Source: Gammaproteobacteria bacterium
GTDB lineage: Bacteria; Pseudomonadota; Gammaproteobacteria; UBA6429; Thiohalophilaceae
NCBI GenBank assembly: GCA_016194635.1
Contig: JACQBC010000003.1
Coordinates: 1-64,000 of the forward strand
DNA: 64,000 bases
Direction of reading: 5' to 3'
Below are positions 25,738 through 34,937 of this stretch, piece after piece. The stretch's first letter is position 1, and every line of letters starts with the position of its first letter. Below the pieces are notes generated by a model. That model had not been told where the DNA came from. It did no database searches and was given only the letters and a program-made list of their open reading frames with translations. The position numbers were made by a program, and so were the translations under genes.

Positions 25738-28365
25738 ATGGGATCGGAACGTTTGGTAGGTATGCTGATAGTGGGGTTGCTCGTTCTGTTAACCCTGGGT
25801 AGCGTGATGACAGGGATTGAACATGCGGTCGATGCGGGCGTCAGGAATGCCACCGGCAACTCCCTGGTGTTATTCAATAGCGTTTTTGTCTTTGTTGGCG
25901 TGATTGTTTTATGGATCGGTTTTCTATATGCCGATAGCATCGCCTTATGGGATATTATTGCAGAAGTCACCAGAAGGGAATCCAGCGACGGTCAATCTGG
26001 ATTCGTGGTGGTGGTGGGGTACTGTATTCTAATGTATCTGGCGAAAGTTGTATTGATCCGTCTGTACAGTTTACCGTATGCCCATCATTGGTTGACCCCG
26101 TTGTATAGCCAGGTAGTGATGCTGGTCGCGCCGTTGACGGGGTATCTGATAGTGGACTTTGGTTTTGCACGTGGCCGAGGTACGCGTAATTTTTTCAAAT
26201 CCATAAAAAGCGCGTTATACCGGGCTAAAGAACTAACCCTGAAACTACTCTTAACGCCCCTCCGTGTGGTTTTAGAGTTTCGGTTTCCGGGCAACTACCT
26301 GCATGTAAACGCGGCGGAGTCCGAGCACTATGAACTGACGCGGATTTCTTGCGGAAAACATTACTATCATATTTATTACGATCCGCTTCTGAATAACTAT
26401 CTGGTACAGAAAACCTCTCACTATGATTCATGCGTGGAATTGGTCAAAATAAATTCGTTAGGTGTTATTATCGGCCGAATCGTCAATCTTCCCGCGTTGT
26501 CTGGCAGTGGACTATGTTTTGGCGATGGGAAATATTACGACTGGGCAATTACCGGGAACGCTACGGCGCAATCTTATATCGCGATACTGGAGTTAAATCA
26601 GCTTACCGAAGCACAATGTATTGCGCTTCTACAGGAATGCGAGCGGCTTGAAGTACATGAGGGGAGTAAATATACAGCAACACGCTATTATCTGAAAATG
26701 CCGACGGGTTGGTTGGTGTTGGAAAAACGACCTGCAGACGAGAATAAAACTTCTGATGAGGTACGCGAGATAACTTTTTCCCTCGAAGCACTTGCCAAAG
26801 AATATTATACTACAAAGTGCATCCAACGCATGTTCGCATTGGTTTATCCGGCGGCACAGGAACGGAGTATTTATCAACTGGACACACGCATACAACTGCT
26901 AAGTTTTGCAAAACAATCCTATGTTTCCAAAACCTATCAAGAAATAAACTGGCTTTATTGGTATGGCGGATACGGCGTCGGTAGTTTGCAGTTACGCCAC
27001 GAGAACGAACACATCTGTTTCAAGGCCTTTGTTTGCCAGAACGACGCGGGCTATTGCACGGATTTCGCTTTTTATGCGGTCCCGCCGGGAGTGGCGGTGA
27101 ACACTACCGTACTGTTTCTGCGTTGCGACCGTGACCGTGTTGGTCGCCGGTCTAACGATCAACCGGGTTTATATATCGTACGGCCAAAAACCCCATTATC
27201 GCAACCGGTTGTCGCGGAGCATGAAATGAACGGTATTGTATTTGGTGAGGCCCTGCGGTATGCGCGCCAATACCCTTGGCAGCCTGTCGTTAAGTTAGAT
27301 CCTAACAGAGGCGCGATCCAACACATACAGTATTGCAACGGGGGGTCTGAGCGTGTGAATGTTGCATTTACCCATCACCGCACGCCGGTGCAGCGCGCTT
27401 TGCCGGCTGAGATAGCATTGCACTGGAATCGTAATGTTTCAAAACGCGACTTTTTGCAAATGTATTTTAATGGCAAGATGTTCCATTGGAGTGCTAACGC
27501 CCACCTTATTTTTAGTATTGACGCTGTCGTACATTTTGATGCCGAGGAAGTTGCGGAGGTGTTTGCTGCACTTGCGATGAATGATACGCCACTCCAATTA
27601 CAGATTTTTATGGAGGAGTGGTTTGAGGAAAAATATAATAACGACAGGAAATTCCTTACTGTACAAGTGAGCAATGGCGTTGATGTTATCCCGCTGCGGC
27701 GCACGGTGCTGAGTGTATCCGATCTCTACAAGGATACGGATAATAACCGCGATAACAAGTATTATCCAGATAGAGATAATTATGGACCGGTTAACTCTTT
27801 TGAAGAGGCGTGGTTGAAGAGGGTGTATGAAAAAGCATTGGACGATGTTGGTGCCGCACCTGTTTTTCTGGAGGCCGCTGCTTTTTTGATACACTATAAA
27901 ACCTGGCCGGGAAAAGACAATTTCAAATTAAAACTTTCATTTTATTATATGAAGTTGTTGTTTGGTTATACGATCCAAAAAGAATACGTGTCCGCACAAG
28001 CAATACTCGCGCAGTATATTGAAAACTGGATACCTATTGCCGGCCTGGATAAATATTCCACGTTTATTGCGAGTGAAGGCTTGGCGCTGGCGCTCCTGTG
28101 CAAGAATGATCGGATCTGCGAACCGGTTTTTGATAAGATTCTAGGCAGGGATTTCGATATTATGCGGTTGGATACCATGGATCTGCTGTATAATCTGGGT
28201 TGCTTTTACGCGACCCATCATAACAAAGATAAGATGCTGGTTGCAGTACGGCAGGCGCTGCGGCATGGTAAAGAACCGGAACAGTTTACGACTGACCCGG
28301 ATTTTTCCGATTACTGGCGGGATGCCGATTTTCTGGAAACGCTTAAGGAGCCACGCAAATTGTAG
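25738..28365 (+). CDS. Large unknown membrane protein with TPR-like C-terminus
   Basis: An 875-residue protein not recognised as a named family. The N-terminal ~140 residues hold three or four hydrophobic segments (LVGMLIVGLLVLLTLGSVM, SVFVFVGVIVLWIGFLYA, VVVVGYCILMYLAKVVLI). A long soluble part follows, with tyrosine-rich beta-type stretches. The C-terminus (LYNLGCFYATHHNKDKMLVA, then DPDFSDYWRDADF) resembles the last unit of a TPR array. Repeat helices from about residue 700 are consistent with that. It is encoded between the vgrG relic and a rhomboid protease, 9 bp from that frame's GTG, so co-transcription is likely. It could be an immunity protein, a membrane effector partner or an unrelated envelope protein. 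Confidence 0.6.
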   Translation: MGSERLVGMLIVGLLVLLTLGSVMTGIEHAVDAGVRNATGNSLVLFNSVFVFVGVIVLWIGFLYADSIALWDIIAEVTRRESSDGQSGFVVVVGYCILMYLAKVVLIRLYSLPYAHHWLTPLYSQVVMLVAPLTGYLIVDFGFARGRGTRNFFKSIKSALYRAKELTLKLLLTPLRVVLEFRFPGNYLHVNAAESEHYELTRISCGKHYYHIYYDPLLNNYLVQKTSHYDSCVELVKINSLGVIIGRIVNLPALSGSGLCFGDGKYYDWAITGNATAQSYIAILELNQLTEAQCIALLQECERLEVHEGSKYTATRYYLKMPTGWLVLEKRPADENKTSDEVREITFSLEALAKEYYTTKCIQRMFALVYPAAQERSIYQLDTRIQLLSFAKQSYVSKTYQEINWLYWYGGYGVGSLQLRHENEHICFKAFVCQNDAGYCTDFAFYAVPPGVAVNTTVLFLRCDRDRVGRRSNDQPGLYIVRPKTPLSQPVVAEHEMNGIVFGEALRYARQYPWQPVVKLDPNRGAIQHIQYCNGGSERVNVAFTHHRTPVQRALPAEIALHWNRNVSKRDFLQMYFNGKMFHWSANAHLIFSIDAVVHFDAEEVAEVFAALAMNDTPLQLQIFMEEWFEEKYNNDRKFLTVQVSNGVDVIPLRRTVLSVSDLYKDTDNNRDNKYYPDRDNYGPVNSFEEAWLKRVYEKALDDVGAAPVFLEAAAFLIHYKTWPGKDNFKLKLSFYYMKLLFGYTIQKEYVSAQAILAQYIENWIPIAGLDKYSTFIASEGLALALLCKNDRICEPVFDKILGRDFDIMRLDTMDLLYNLGCFYATHHNKDKMLVAVRQALRHGKEPEQFTTDPDFSDYWRDADFLETLKEPRKL

Positions 28366-28419
28366 AAATTTCGAGTGGGTCCCAGCTTAAATCGAAACTT
28401 TTACATATTACGTGTACGT

Positions 28420-29265
28420 ATGCAAACTCGCATGGTGTCCCATCATTGGTTTTTACGCTTCCCGGCCACGCTGTCGCTGGTCGGGATCAATTTTTTGGTT
28501 TTTCTGGTTTTAATCTTCAATGGCGTGCCTTTGAACACGGTCAGCCCGGATATATTAATGTCCTGGGGCGGCAACACGGCCGTGTTGACCCTAACGGGCG
28601 AGTACTGGCGGTTACTGAGCAATATTTTTGTTCATGCCGGATTACTGCATCTGTTGGCGAATAATTATATGTTGTACATCATTGGCGCGCACACCGAGAG
28701 GCTGTACGGAAGGCTGAACATGGTGCTGTTGTACCTCAGCGGCGGGGTAGTGGCCAGTCTAACCAGCGCCATGTGGCAAAGCCGACATATCGAAAAAATA
28801 ATTGATCAGCCAGCGCTGTTCGGAATGCAGAAGGCACTCACGTATCAGTATATCGTGAGTGTGGGGGCCTCGGGGGCCATCATGGCCTTGTGCGGGGCAT
28901 TATTGCTGGGGCTATTGTGGCAACAACAAAGTATATCAACGGCGAATAAAATTACCGATAAGCGGCTCAGGTCTGGACTTATCCAGGTTATTCTTCTCAA
29001 TTTAGTGTTGGGATATTGGATCAAGGGGATCGATCAATCGGCCCATGTGGGTGGCTTGCTGGCGGGCGCGATGTTGGGAGCGGGGATTTGGCTGGTGGCT
29101 GAATTTGCGGTAGCGCTGCGGCGTTATGCGGTTGTTATTGTCTGCGTACTGATGATAAGTATAGTGGCGATAATACTCTATCATGTCAGCGGCAATGCTG
29201 ACTTGCAGAAGTATCGAGCACATTATATGGAGCAAACACAAAACCCGCCTAACGCGACGGAATAA
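28420..29265 (+). CDS. Rhomboid-family intramembrane serine protease
   Basis: A 281-residue polytopic protein that cleaves membrane-spanning substrates. Catalytic Ser151 lies in SVGASGA (GxSG) and His209 in DQSAHVGGLLAG. The oxyanion/structural motif HAGLLHLLANNYMLY (family pattern HxxxxHxxxN) is present, with about seven hydrophobic helices, the last after residue 225. I chose ATG 28420; an upstream GTG at 28375 adds 15 residues without clear function. An insertion of about 30 residues (residues 119-145) precedes the active-site helix. It follows the unknown membrane protein closely, which could be its substrate or partner (inference). Confidence 0.88.
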   Translation: MQTRMVSHHWFLRFPATLSLVGINFLVFLVLIFNGVPLNTVSPDILMSWGGNTAVLTLTGEYWRLLSNIFVHAGLLHLLANNYMLYIIGAHTERLYGRLNMVLLYLSGGVVASLTSAMWQSRHIEKIIDQPALFGMQKALTYQYIVSVGASGAIMALCGALLLGLLWQQQSISTANKITDKRLRSGLIQVILLNLVLGYWIKGIDQSAHVGGLLAGAMLGAGIWLVAEFAVALRRYAVVIVCVLMISIVAIILYHVSGNADLQKYRAHYMEQTQNPPNATE

Positions 29266-29403
29266 AAGGTACTCAAAGAAAAACCACCAATAAAAAAACG
29301 CATTTTTACTTACTGATAGCGCAATTCCCCGGATGAAAGTACCGGATTCGATGTTGTATGATTCAGTATCGATCGGGAAGGTTGCTAATCAGGCAGCAAT
29401 AGT

Positions 29404-30675
29404 ATGGACATCACACAAACAAACTTCAGCGCCGATTCCCACAGCCAGCGGGAAAATTTAGAACACTGTGTCACCGAAGCTGCATTTTTATGGCTGCTAC
29501 GCTCGGTGCAGGTTGACCAGCCGCGCTATACGATTCGCGAAATGGCCGATCTCGAACAGCGTATTGATGCGCAACTGGATGGGCTGATGGTGTCCATTGA
29601 CCAGGGTTGGGAGGTGTGCGCGGCGGCGTTGGACGGCGGTGATCCCGGGGCGGTGTTTACCGCGGCGGTTATCGCGTTGCGCAGCCATGACGTGCCCAAA
29701 ATCCAGCGGGCGGTGCAAGCCGGTGTGGCCAATGATCGTAGCCTCAACGGGCTGATTTCCGCCCTGGGCTGGGTGCCCGCGGTGATTGTGCAGCCCTGGC
29801 GGGACAAGTTTCTCCTTAGCAAGGATCTGAAACACAAATACCTGGGGGTGGCGGCCTGCAGCGTGCGTCGTGAAAATCCCGGCGAGCTACTGACCGAACT
29901 CCTGGCGCGGGAGGACTGCCGTCAGCACGCGAAATTTTATACGCGGGCTTTGCGCTTGATCGGCGAACTGCGGCGTCAGGATTTAATGCCGGTGCTCGAG
30001 ACGGCCTTGACCGAGAGTAACCCGGAGGTGTTGTTTTGGGCGGCCTGGTCGTCGCTATTATTGGGCCGAGTTGAAGTCATCAAACACCTGCGGCCGCTGG
30101 TGCTGCAACGCGGTCCGTATCAAGAATGGGCGATACAGCTGATTTTCCGGGTATTGGGCGTGGAGACGGGCCGGGAGTGGGTATCGGCCCTGGCCAAAAA
30201 CAAGACCCAAATCCGCGCTGTAATCAAGGCCACGGCCGTGTTAGGCGATCCGCACGCCGTGAACTGGTTGATCGCCAAGATGGCTGATCCGTTATTAACC
30301 CGTCTGGCGGGGGAGGCGTTTACCTTTATCACCGGGGTGGACCTGGAGCAGCAGCAGTTACACCTGCCGGCCCCGGACATTCCACCTTCTGTCTCTGCGG
30401 ATGACGTTACCGACACCCATGTGGGGTTGGACGAGGATGACGATCTACCCTTTCCAAATGCCGACAAAGTTGCTGAATTTTGGCGCCGCCAGGGAGAGCA
30501 TTTTCTGATGGGACGGCGTTATTTTCTAGGCAAACCGCTAAGTGCGGCCTGGCTTAAAACTGTGTTGAAGGCGGCAACCCAACGCCAACGCCACGCGGCC
30601 GCCCTGGAGTTGGCCCTGATCGATTCGCACTCCCCGCTGCTGAATACGCGGGCCAGAGTACCTGGGGTGAGTTAA
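29404..30675 (+). CDS. TIGR02270-family HEAT-like protein, copy B
   Basis: A 423-residue paralogue of the protein at 18757-20013. Long blocks are shared, including LDGLMxSIDQGW, VFTAAVIAxRSHD, ALRLIGELRRQDLMPV and GDPHAVNWLIAKM. By eye well over half the positions agree. It has the same acidic loop (GLDEDDDLPFPN) and C-terminal block (AALELALIDSHSPLLNTRA). Unlike copy A it has no DUF2169 gene behind it; it ends 13 bp from the convergent sensor kinase gene. It closes the T6SS island and may be a leftover of a second vgrG-linked cluster, in line with the vgrG relic at 25306. Confidence 0.8.
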   Translation: MDITQTNFSADSHSQRENLEHCVTEAAFLWLLRSVQVDQPRYTIREMADLEQRIDAQLDGLMVSIDQGWEVCAAALDGGDPGAVFTAAVIALRSHDVPKIQRAVQAGVANDRSLNGLISALGWVPAVIVQPWRDKFLLSKDLKHKYLGVAACSVRRENPGELLTELLAREDCRQHAKFYTRALRLIGELRRQDLMPVLETALTESNPEVLFWAAWSSLLLGRVEVIKHLRPLVLQRGPYQEWAIQLIFRVLGVETGREWVSALAKNKTQIRAVIKATAVLGDPHAVNWLIAKMADPLLTRLAGEAFTFITGVDLEQQQLHLPAPDIPPSVSADDVTDTHVGLDEDDDLPFPNADKVAEFWRRQGEHFLMGRRYFLGKPLSAAWLKTVLKAATQRQRHAAALELALIDSHSPLLNTRARVPGVS

Positions 30676-30688
30676 CTATCCCGGCCTT

Positions 30689-31984
30689 TCATAACAGGCT
30701 AATTTCAAGCACGGCGGTAGTACCGCCCGCGTCACGGGCTTGCAGGGAGAGTTGCCAGCCATGCCTATCCGCGATTTGTTTGGCCATGGCCAGGCCCAGG
30801 CCGCTGCCGCCGGTGGTGGTGTTACGCGATTGTTCCAAACGTACAAAGGGTTGGAAGACGGCTTGGCGTTGATTGGCGGGGATGCCTGGGCCGCGATCGT
30901 GAATTTTAAGGGCGATAAGGCTGGGGTGTTGGGTTAATTCCACCTCTACCGGCTGGCCGTGGCCATAACGCAGGGCATTGTCGACTAGGTTATTGACGAT
31001 GCGTGATACCGACAAACTCGGTAGGGTTACCATCACGTGCTGGATCCCCAGGTAGTGTATATCCGCGCCACCAGAGCGCGCATTGGTCACGATTTCTTCC
31101 AATAACATGCCCAGGTCACAAGGTTCGGATTGTTCTACCGTAACGCCACGGCTGAATTCTACAAAGCTATCGATCAGTTTGTTCATATCGTCTAAATACC
31201 GTTCCAGGCGATCAAATAATAACGGGGTGGGATCGGTTCGGACGATTTCCAAGGCGAGACGGATACGCGCCAACGGGGTACGTAAATCGTGCGAAATACC
31301 GGCCAATAAATAAGTCCGGTTTTGCATTAATTGGTGAATTTCCGTGCCCAAACGATTAAAACGATGCGCCAGGGCGATCACTTCGCGCGGCCCGGATTCT
31401 GTAATCGGTTGGAAATTTGCACCGGCGCCAAGCTGATCTGCTCCCCGTTGTAATCGCTGTAATGGCCGGGTGACATAACGCGCTACCCATACGGCGGCTA
31501 GGGTACTGAGGGTGATACTCAGTAGCACCATTAAGCCGAAGGTGGCCCAGGGTTGTGTGCCGATCCGTTCGTGACTAAAGCGAATCGTTAATACCCCGTG
31601 TTGCATGGGCAGACGCGCGATATATTTCCACAGGTGAGGGGACCATTGCACTTCAATAGGCTGTTGGTAGATGGTTGTTAGCGTGGTTTGTAGTTGTTGG
31701 ATATACGGCAGCTGCGAAGGCTCTAGATCCCTGGGTAGCGGATCGGTACTGATATCAACCTTGAATTCAGCATGCAGTGCTTGTGCAACTTGGAATTTAT
31801 CGGCAAGGCCGGCCTGTTGATAGCGATCCACGGCGCTACCTATAAGTCGTGCAAAATCTTCTGCGGCGTGAGTGATGAGCGGTAGGAATATCAGCCGCGA
31901 CGAGACCAACAACATCGTAAATTGGAAGACCAGCAGCAGTGAAAAAAAGATCCCGGCGCTGCGCGCGAACAGGGAATTACTCAT
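30689..31984 (-). CDS. EnvZ/OmpR-type sensor histidine kinase
   Basis: A 431-residue inner-membrane kinase with two transmembrane helices (about residues 9-37 and 146-168) flanking a periplasmic sensor of ~105 residues. A HAMP linker (ARYVTRPLQRLQRGADQL), the phospho-acceptor box AGISHDLRTPLARIR (His232), and an ATPase domain with NLVDNALRYG, DRGPGIP and GGSGLGLAMAK follow. The domain order and length match EnvZ. Its start overlaps the stop of the regulator gene by 4 bases, so the two are one operon. The signal is unknown; osmolarity or envelope conditions are only an analogy. Confidence 0.9.
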   Translation of the reverse strand: MSNSLFARSAGIFFSLLLVFQFTMLLVSSRLIFLPLITHAAEDFARLIGSAVDRYQQAGLADKFQVAQALHAEFKVDISTDPLPRDLEPSQLPYIQQLQTTLTTIYQQPIEVQWSPHLWKYIARLPMQHGVLTIRFSHERIGTQPWATFGLMVLLSITLSTLAAVWVARYVTRPLQRLQRGADQLGAGANFQPITESGPREVIALAHRFNRLGTEIHQLMQNRTYLLAGISHDLRTPLARIRLALEIVRTDPTPLLFDRLERYLDDMNKLIDSFVEFSRGVTVEQSEPCDLGMLLEEIVTNARSGGADIHYLGIQHVMVTLPSLSVSRIVNNLVDNALRYGHGQPVEVELTQHPSLIALKIHDRGPGIPANQRQAVFQPFVRLEQSRNTTTGGSGLGLAMAKQIADRHGWQLSLQARDAGGTTAVLEISLL

Positions 31985-32694
31985 GCGGCAGGTTCGCTAT
32001 CGTGGGGCACAAATAAATAACCCGCCCCCCATACCGTGCGGATATACATCGGTTCGTCCGGATTGGTCTCGATCTTGCGCCGCAGCCGGGCGACCCGTAC
32101 ATCAATGCTGCGATCAAACGGAATGCGTTCGTCGGTATTGGCTAAACTCACGATGCGGTCGCGGTTGAGGACTTTACCGGGGTGGCTTGCAAAAATTCGT
32201 AACAGGGTAAATTCTGCCGTGGTGAGGGGAATTTCCTCGGCCCCTCGTGTCAGGCGCTGGCGCTGGATGTCCAGTTGGAAGGGACCAAACTGTAAGGTGG
32301 TGGATGTGGCGGGAGGCGGTGGCTGTTGGCGGCGGCGTAATACGGCTTTGATCCGCGCTAGCAGCTCACGCGGGTTAAAGGGCTTGGCCAGATAATCGTC
32401 AGCGCCGACTTCGAGTCCGACAATGCGATCCACATCGTCGCCCCGCGCTGACAACATGATAATGGGTAACGCGGAGCTGGCACGTAATTTTTGGGTGAGG
32501 GTCAGGCCATCTTCACCGGGCAGCATTAAATCCAATAACAATAAATCCACGCCATGGTTTTTTAAATAGGATTGCATGGCGCTGCCATCCGCCACGCCGT
32601 GCACCTGAAAGCCTTGTTTGCTGAGGTAATCAACCAGCAGTTGCCGTAAATCAGGGTCATCATCCACGACCAGGAGTCGCGCCGTCGTTGTCAT
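31981..32694 (-). CDS. OmpR-type response regulator
   Basis: A 237-residue regulator. The receiver domain has the acidic pocket (VVDDDPDL), phospho-acceptor Asp55 (LLLLDLMLPGEDG) and the lysine switch (YLAKPFNPRELLARI). A winged-helix DNA-binding domain of the OmpR/PhoB type follows (TTAEFTLLRIFASHPGKVL, DVRVARLRRKIE, IRTVWGAGYLF). Sequence and partnership with an EnvZ-like kinase point to OmpR. It diverges from the lipoprotein gene at 32852; the 157-bp gap contains repeated TTTG-N8-TTGTCA-like elements that could be its sites. Confidence 0.9.
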   Translation of the reverse strand: MTTTARLLVVDDDPDLRQLLVDYLSKQGFQVHGVADGSAMQSYLKNHGVDLLLLDLMLPGEDGLTLTQKLRASSALPIIMLSARGDDVDRIVGLEVGADDYLAKPFNPRELLARIKAVLRRRQQPPPPATSTTLQFGPFQLDIQRQRLTRGAEEIPLTTAEFTLLRIFASHPGKVLNRDRIVSLANTDERIPFDRSIDVRVARLRRKIETNPDEPMYIRTVWGAGYLFVPHDSEPAA

Positions 32695-32851
32695 TTTGCT
32701 AGCTTACCATAGCCGATCAGCGTTGCTGGGCCAGACATACAAATTCACCCTTTGTAACACATTGTCATACCTGGGACATCACGGGTTTGCACAGCGTTGT
32801 CACACTTAGAACTGAGCAGATTCGCAACCGGATAGGAACAAAGGAAAAACC

Positions 32852-34732
32852 ATGCACACACAATTAACGACGCTCTTGGCTGTCACGGTGATAACGCTAA
32901 CAGGCTGTGGGGGTGGGGGGAATACCTCGTCTTCCAACCCTACGACGGCCACACCGATCCCGATCACTCCTGCTACGCCCACACCGGTACCCGCGCCAAC
33001 CGCGAGCGTGACATTGCTGCATTTTAGCGATTTACATGCCCATTTAACCCCGCATTGGGATCGGGTTCCCGATGCCTTGCCGGGTCAAACCGCGGCCACC
33101 ACCCAGGTGGTGCAACGCGGTGGACTGGCACGCTTGGCCACGGTGATCAAGGCACAACGTGCGACCCATCCCAATTCGATACTCATGAATATCGGTGATA
33201 CCTACCACGGAGGTGTGGAAGGTTTGTATAGCTTGGGGAATGCGGTGGTCGATCCGGTGAATGCCTTGGGGATCGATGTAGGGGTGCCCGGTAATTGGGA
33301 CTATGCCTACGGCCCGATCGTTACGCGGTTGCGTTATGCCAGTTTAACCACGGCCGAGGCCACTACCTTGGGTTTAATCCCCGGGGTTGCCAATCCCAAC
33401 GGTGAAATTAAACGGCCAAACTTTCCCAACTTGGCGGCCAATGTGAGCTATACCGCGCCGCCGAGTAAAAACGGCCAGGGATTTTTGCCCGCAACTTGGA
33501 TGACCACCCGGGGTGGGATCAGTGTGGGGGTGATCGGTTTGTCGTCGGATATCGTGGCGCACATGGCCGGACCGTTGGCGGCCGGGTTGAGTTTTGTGGA
33601 AGGGCAGTCCAATTACAAAACCTTGGTCGAAGCCAACGCCGCGGTGTTGCGCCGGCAAGGCGCGCAGCTGGTGGTGGTGATGAGTGAACTTGGTTTACAT
33701 AAAAATAAACAACTGGCCGATGTGTTGACCCCCAACACGGTTGATATTATTTTTTCCGCGCATACCCACGAACCCACTTACCAACCGCTCACCACGAACA
33801 GCGGTACACGCGTGGTGGAGGCGGGCAATGACGGTAACTTAGGCGTGATGACGGTGAGTTTTACCGCTGGAGTTGCAACCGGATTCGATTGGAAATTAAT
33901 TGCAATTGATAACACGATTGCCGAAGACAGCGCCGTTAAAGCCTTGGTCGATACCGCTCGGGCGCCGTTCTTGGTGGCTGATCCTAATATTAAACTGCCC
34001 CTGCCGATCGCGGATATCACCTTGCACCAGCCGATTAGTGCGGTGGTGGGTCATAGTCAAGGGGCGCTGGATCGCCGCCATGCCTTGGAAAATACCTTTA
34101 ATAAAGCTTATGCCGATGGGATGCGGCAACTCAGTGGCACTCGATTGGCAATGACACCGGGGTTTCGTTTTGACGCGGTGATCGCGCAACCTGGCTATTT
34201 ACTTGAAGATAACACTGTCGCCAGTGGCGATCTAACCTTGGAAGATGTCTACCGGTTTTTCCCCACCGCCTATCCGCTCGCCACGGGGCAGGTCACGGGC
34301 AGCCAATTAAAACTCATCATTGAAAATGCGTTGACACGGGTTTTTTCCAAAGACATGTTTAATCATGCCGGGGGCTGGCTGGAAGGTTTCTCGGGCTTGG
34401 GTATGGATATCGATGTGGCAGGCAATGATGGCGCACGTATTGTCAACAGTTGGACCACGGACGATGCTCAGCCGGTGGCTGACACCACCACCTACAGTAT
34501 GACTGGCTGTCATCTGCCCAGTGACGCCGCCGATGTGTTGTGCGGTAACAGCGGTTTTACCCAGGTGGCGCTGTATATCAATCCCGCCACCAACAGCGGA
34601 TGGAATGAAATTGATCTGTTCCTGGAAATGCTCAAGAACAATTCTTTTGGTGGCGTAACTGCCGAGCGATTTACCGATACGAGTCAAACGCCGGTGTGGC
34701 CGCAAGCCCCGTTTGTCCAGCCATTGTGGTGA
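32852..34732 (+). CDS. SoxB/5'-nucleotidase-like metallophosphatase lipoprotein
   Basis: A 626-residue secreted enzyme-like protein. The lipobox LTGC (Cys19) after a short signal sequence, then a Pro/Thr linker, predicts membrane anchoring. The metallophosphoesterase part has LLHFSDLHAHLTP, NIGDTYHGG, PGNWDYAYG and SAHTHEP, the dinuclear-metal motifs. The third motif reads GNWDY, where 5'-nucleotidases have GNHE. SoxB proteins have a similar Trp change (GHWEF), so it is nearer the SoxB-like branch. The C-terminal half (PGYLLEDNTVASGDLTLEDV, TGQVTGSQLKLIIENAL) matches the 5'-nucleotidase C-terminal domain. Substrate unknown: nucleotides, or sulfur intermediates as in SoxB. No other sox gene is nearby. 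AAAGGA supports the start. Confidence 0.85.
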   Translation: MHTQLTTLLAVTVITLTGCGGGGNTSSSNPTTATPIPITPATPTPVPAPTASVTLLHFSDLHAHLTPHWDRVPDALPGQTAATTQVVQRGGLARLATVIKAQRATHPNSILMNIGDTYHGGVEGLYSLGNAVVDPVNALGIDVGVPGNWDYAYGPIVTRLRYASLTTAEATTLGLIPGVANPNGEIKRPNFPNLAANVSYTAPPSKNGQGFLPATWMTTRGGISVGVIGLSSDIVAHMAGPLAAGLSFVEGQSNYKTLVEANAAVLRRQGAQLVVVMSELGLHKNKQLADVLTPNTVDIIFSAHTHEPTYQPLTTNSGTRVVEAGNDGNLGVMTVSFTAGVATGFDWKLIAIDNTIAEDSAVKALVDTARAPFLVADPNIKLPLPIADITLHQPISAVVGHSQGALDRRHALENTFNKAYADGMRQLSGTRLAMTPGFRFDAVIAQPGYLLEDNTVASGDLTLEDVYRFFPTAYPLATGQVTGSQLKLIIENALTRVFSKDMFNHAGGWLEGFSGLGMDIDVAGNDGARIVNSWTTDDAQPVADTTTYSMTGCHLPSDAADVLCGNSGFTQVALYINPATNSGWNEIDLFLEMLKNNSFGGVTAERFTDTSQTPVWPQAPFVQPLW

Positions 34733-34937
34733 GAGGACTGTGCATGGGTACAACCCGCCAAGCACGCACTTAAACTATGGTTTAAACCGGTTCCAAAGGG
34801 GGATTCATGGGGTGCAGGAGCACTGGATGTAAAGATTTAGTGTATATACCCACACAGGTGGGCGAAAGACAACGCAAGGCTAAGGATTCCAATTAAGCAG
34901 CCGATATTGCTTGAGAAACTTTAATCGAGTCACTGGC

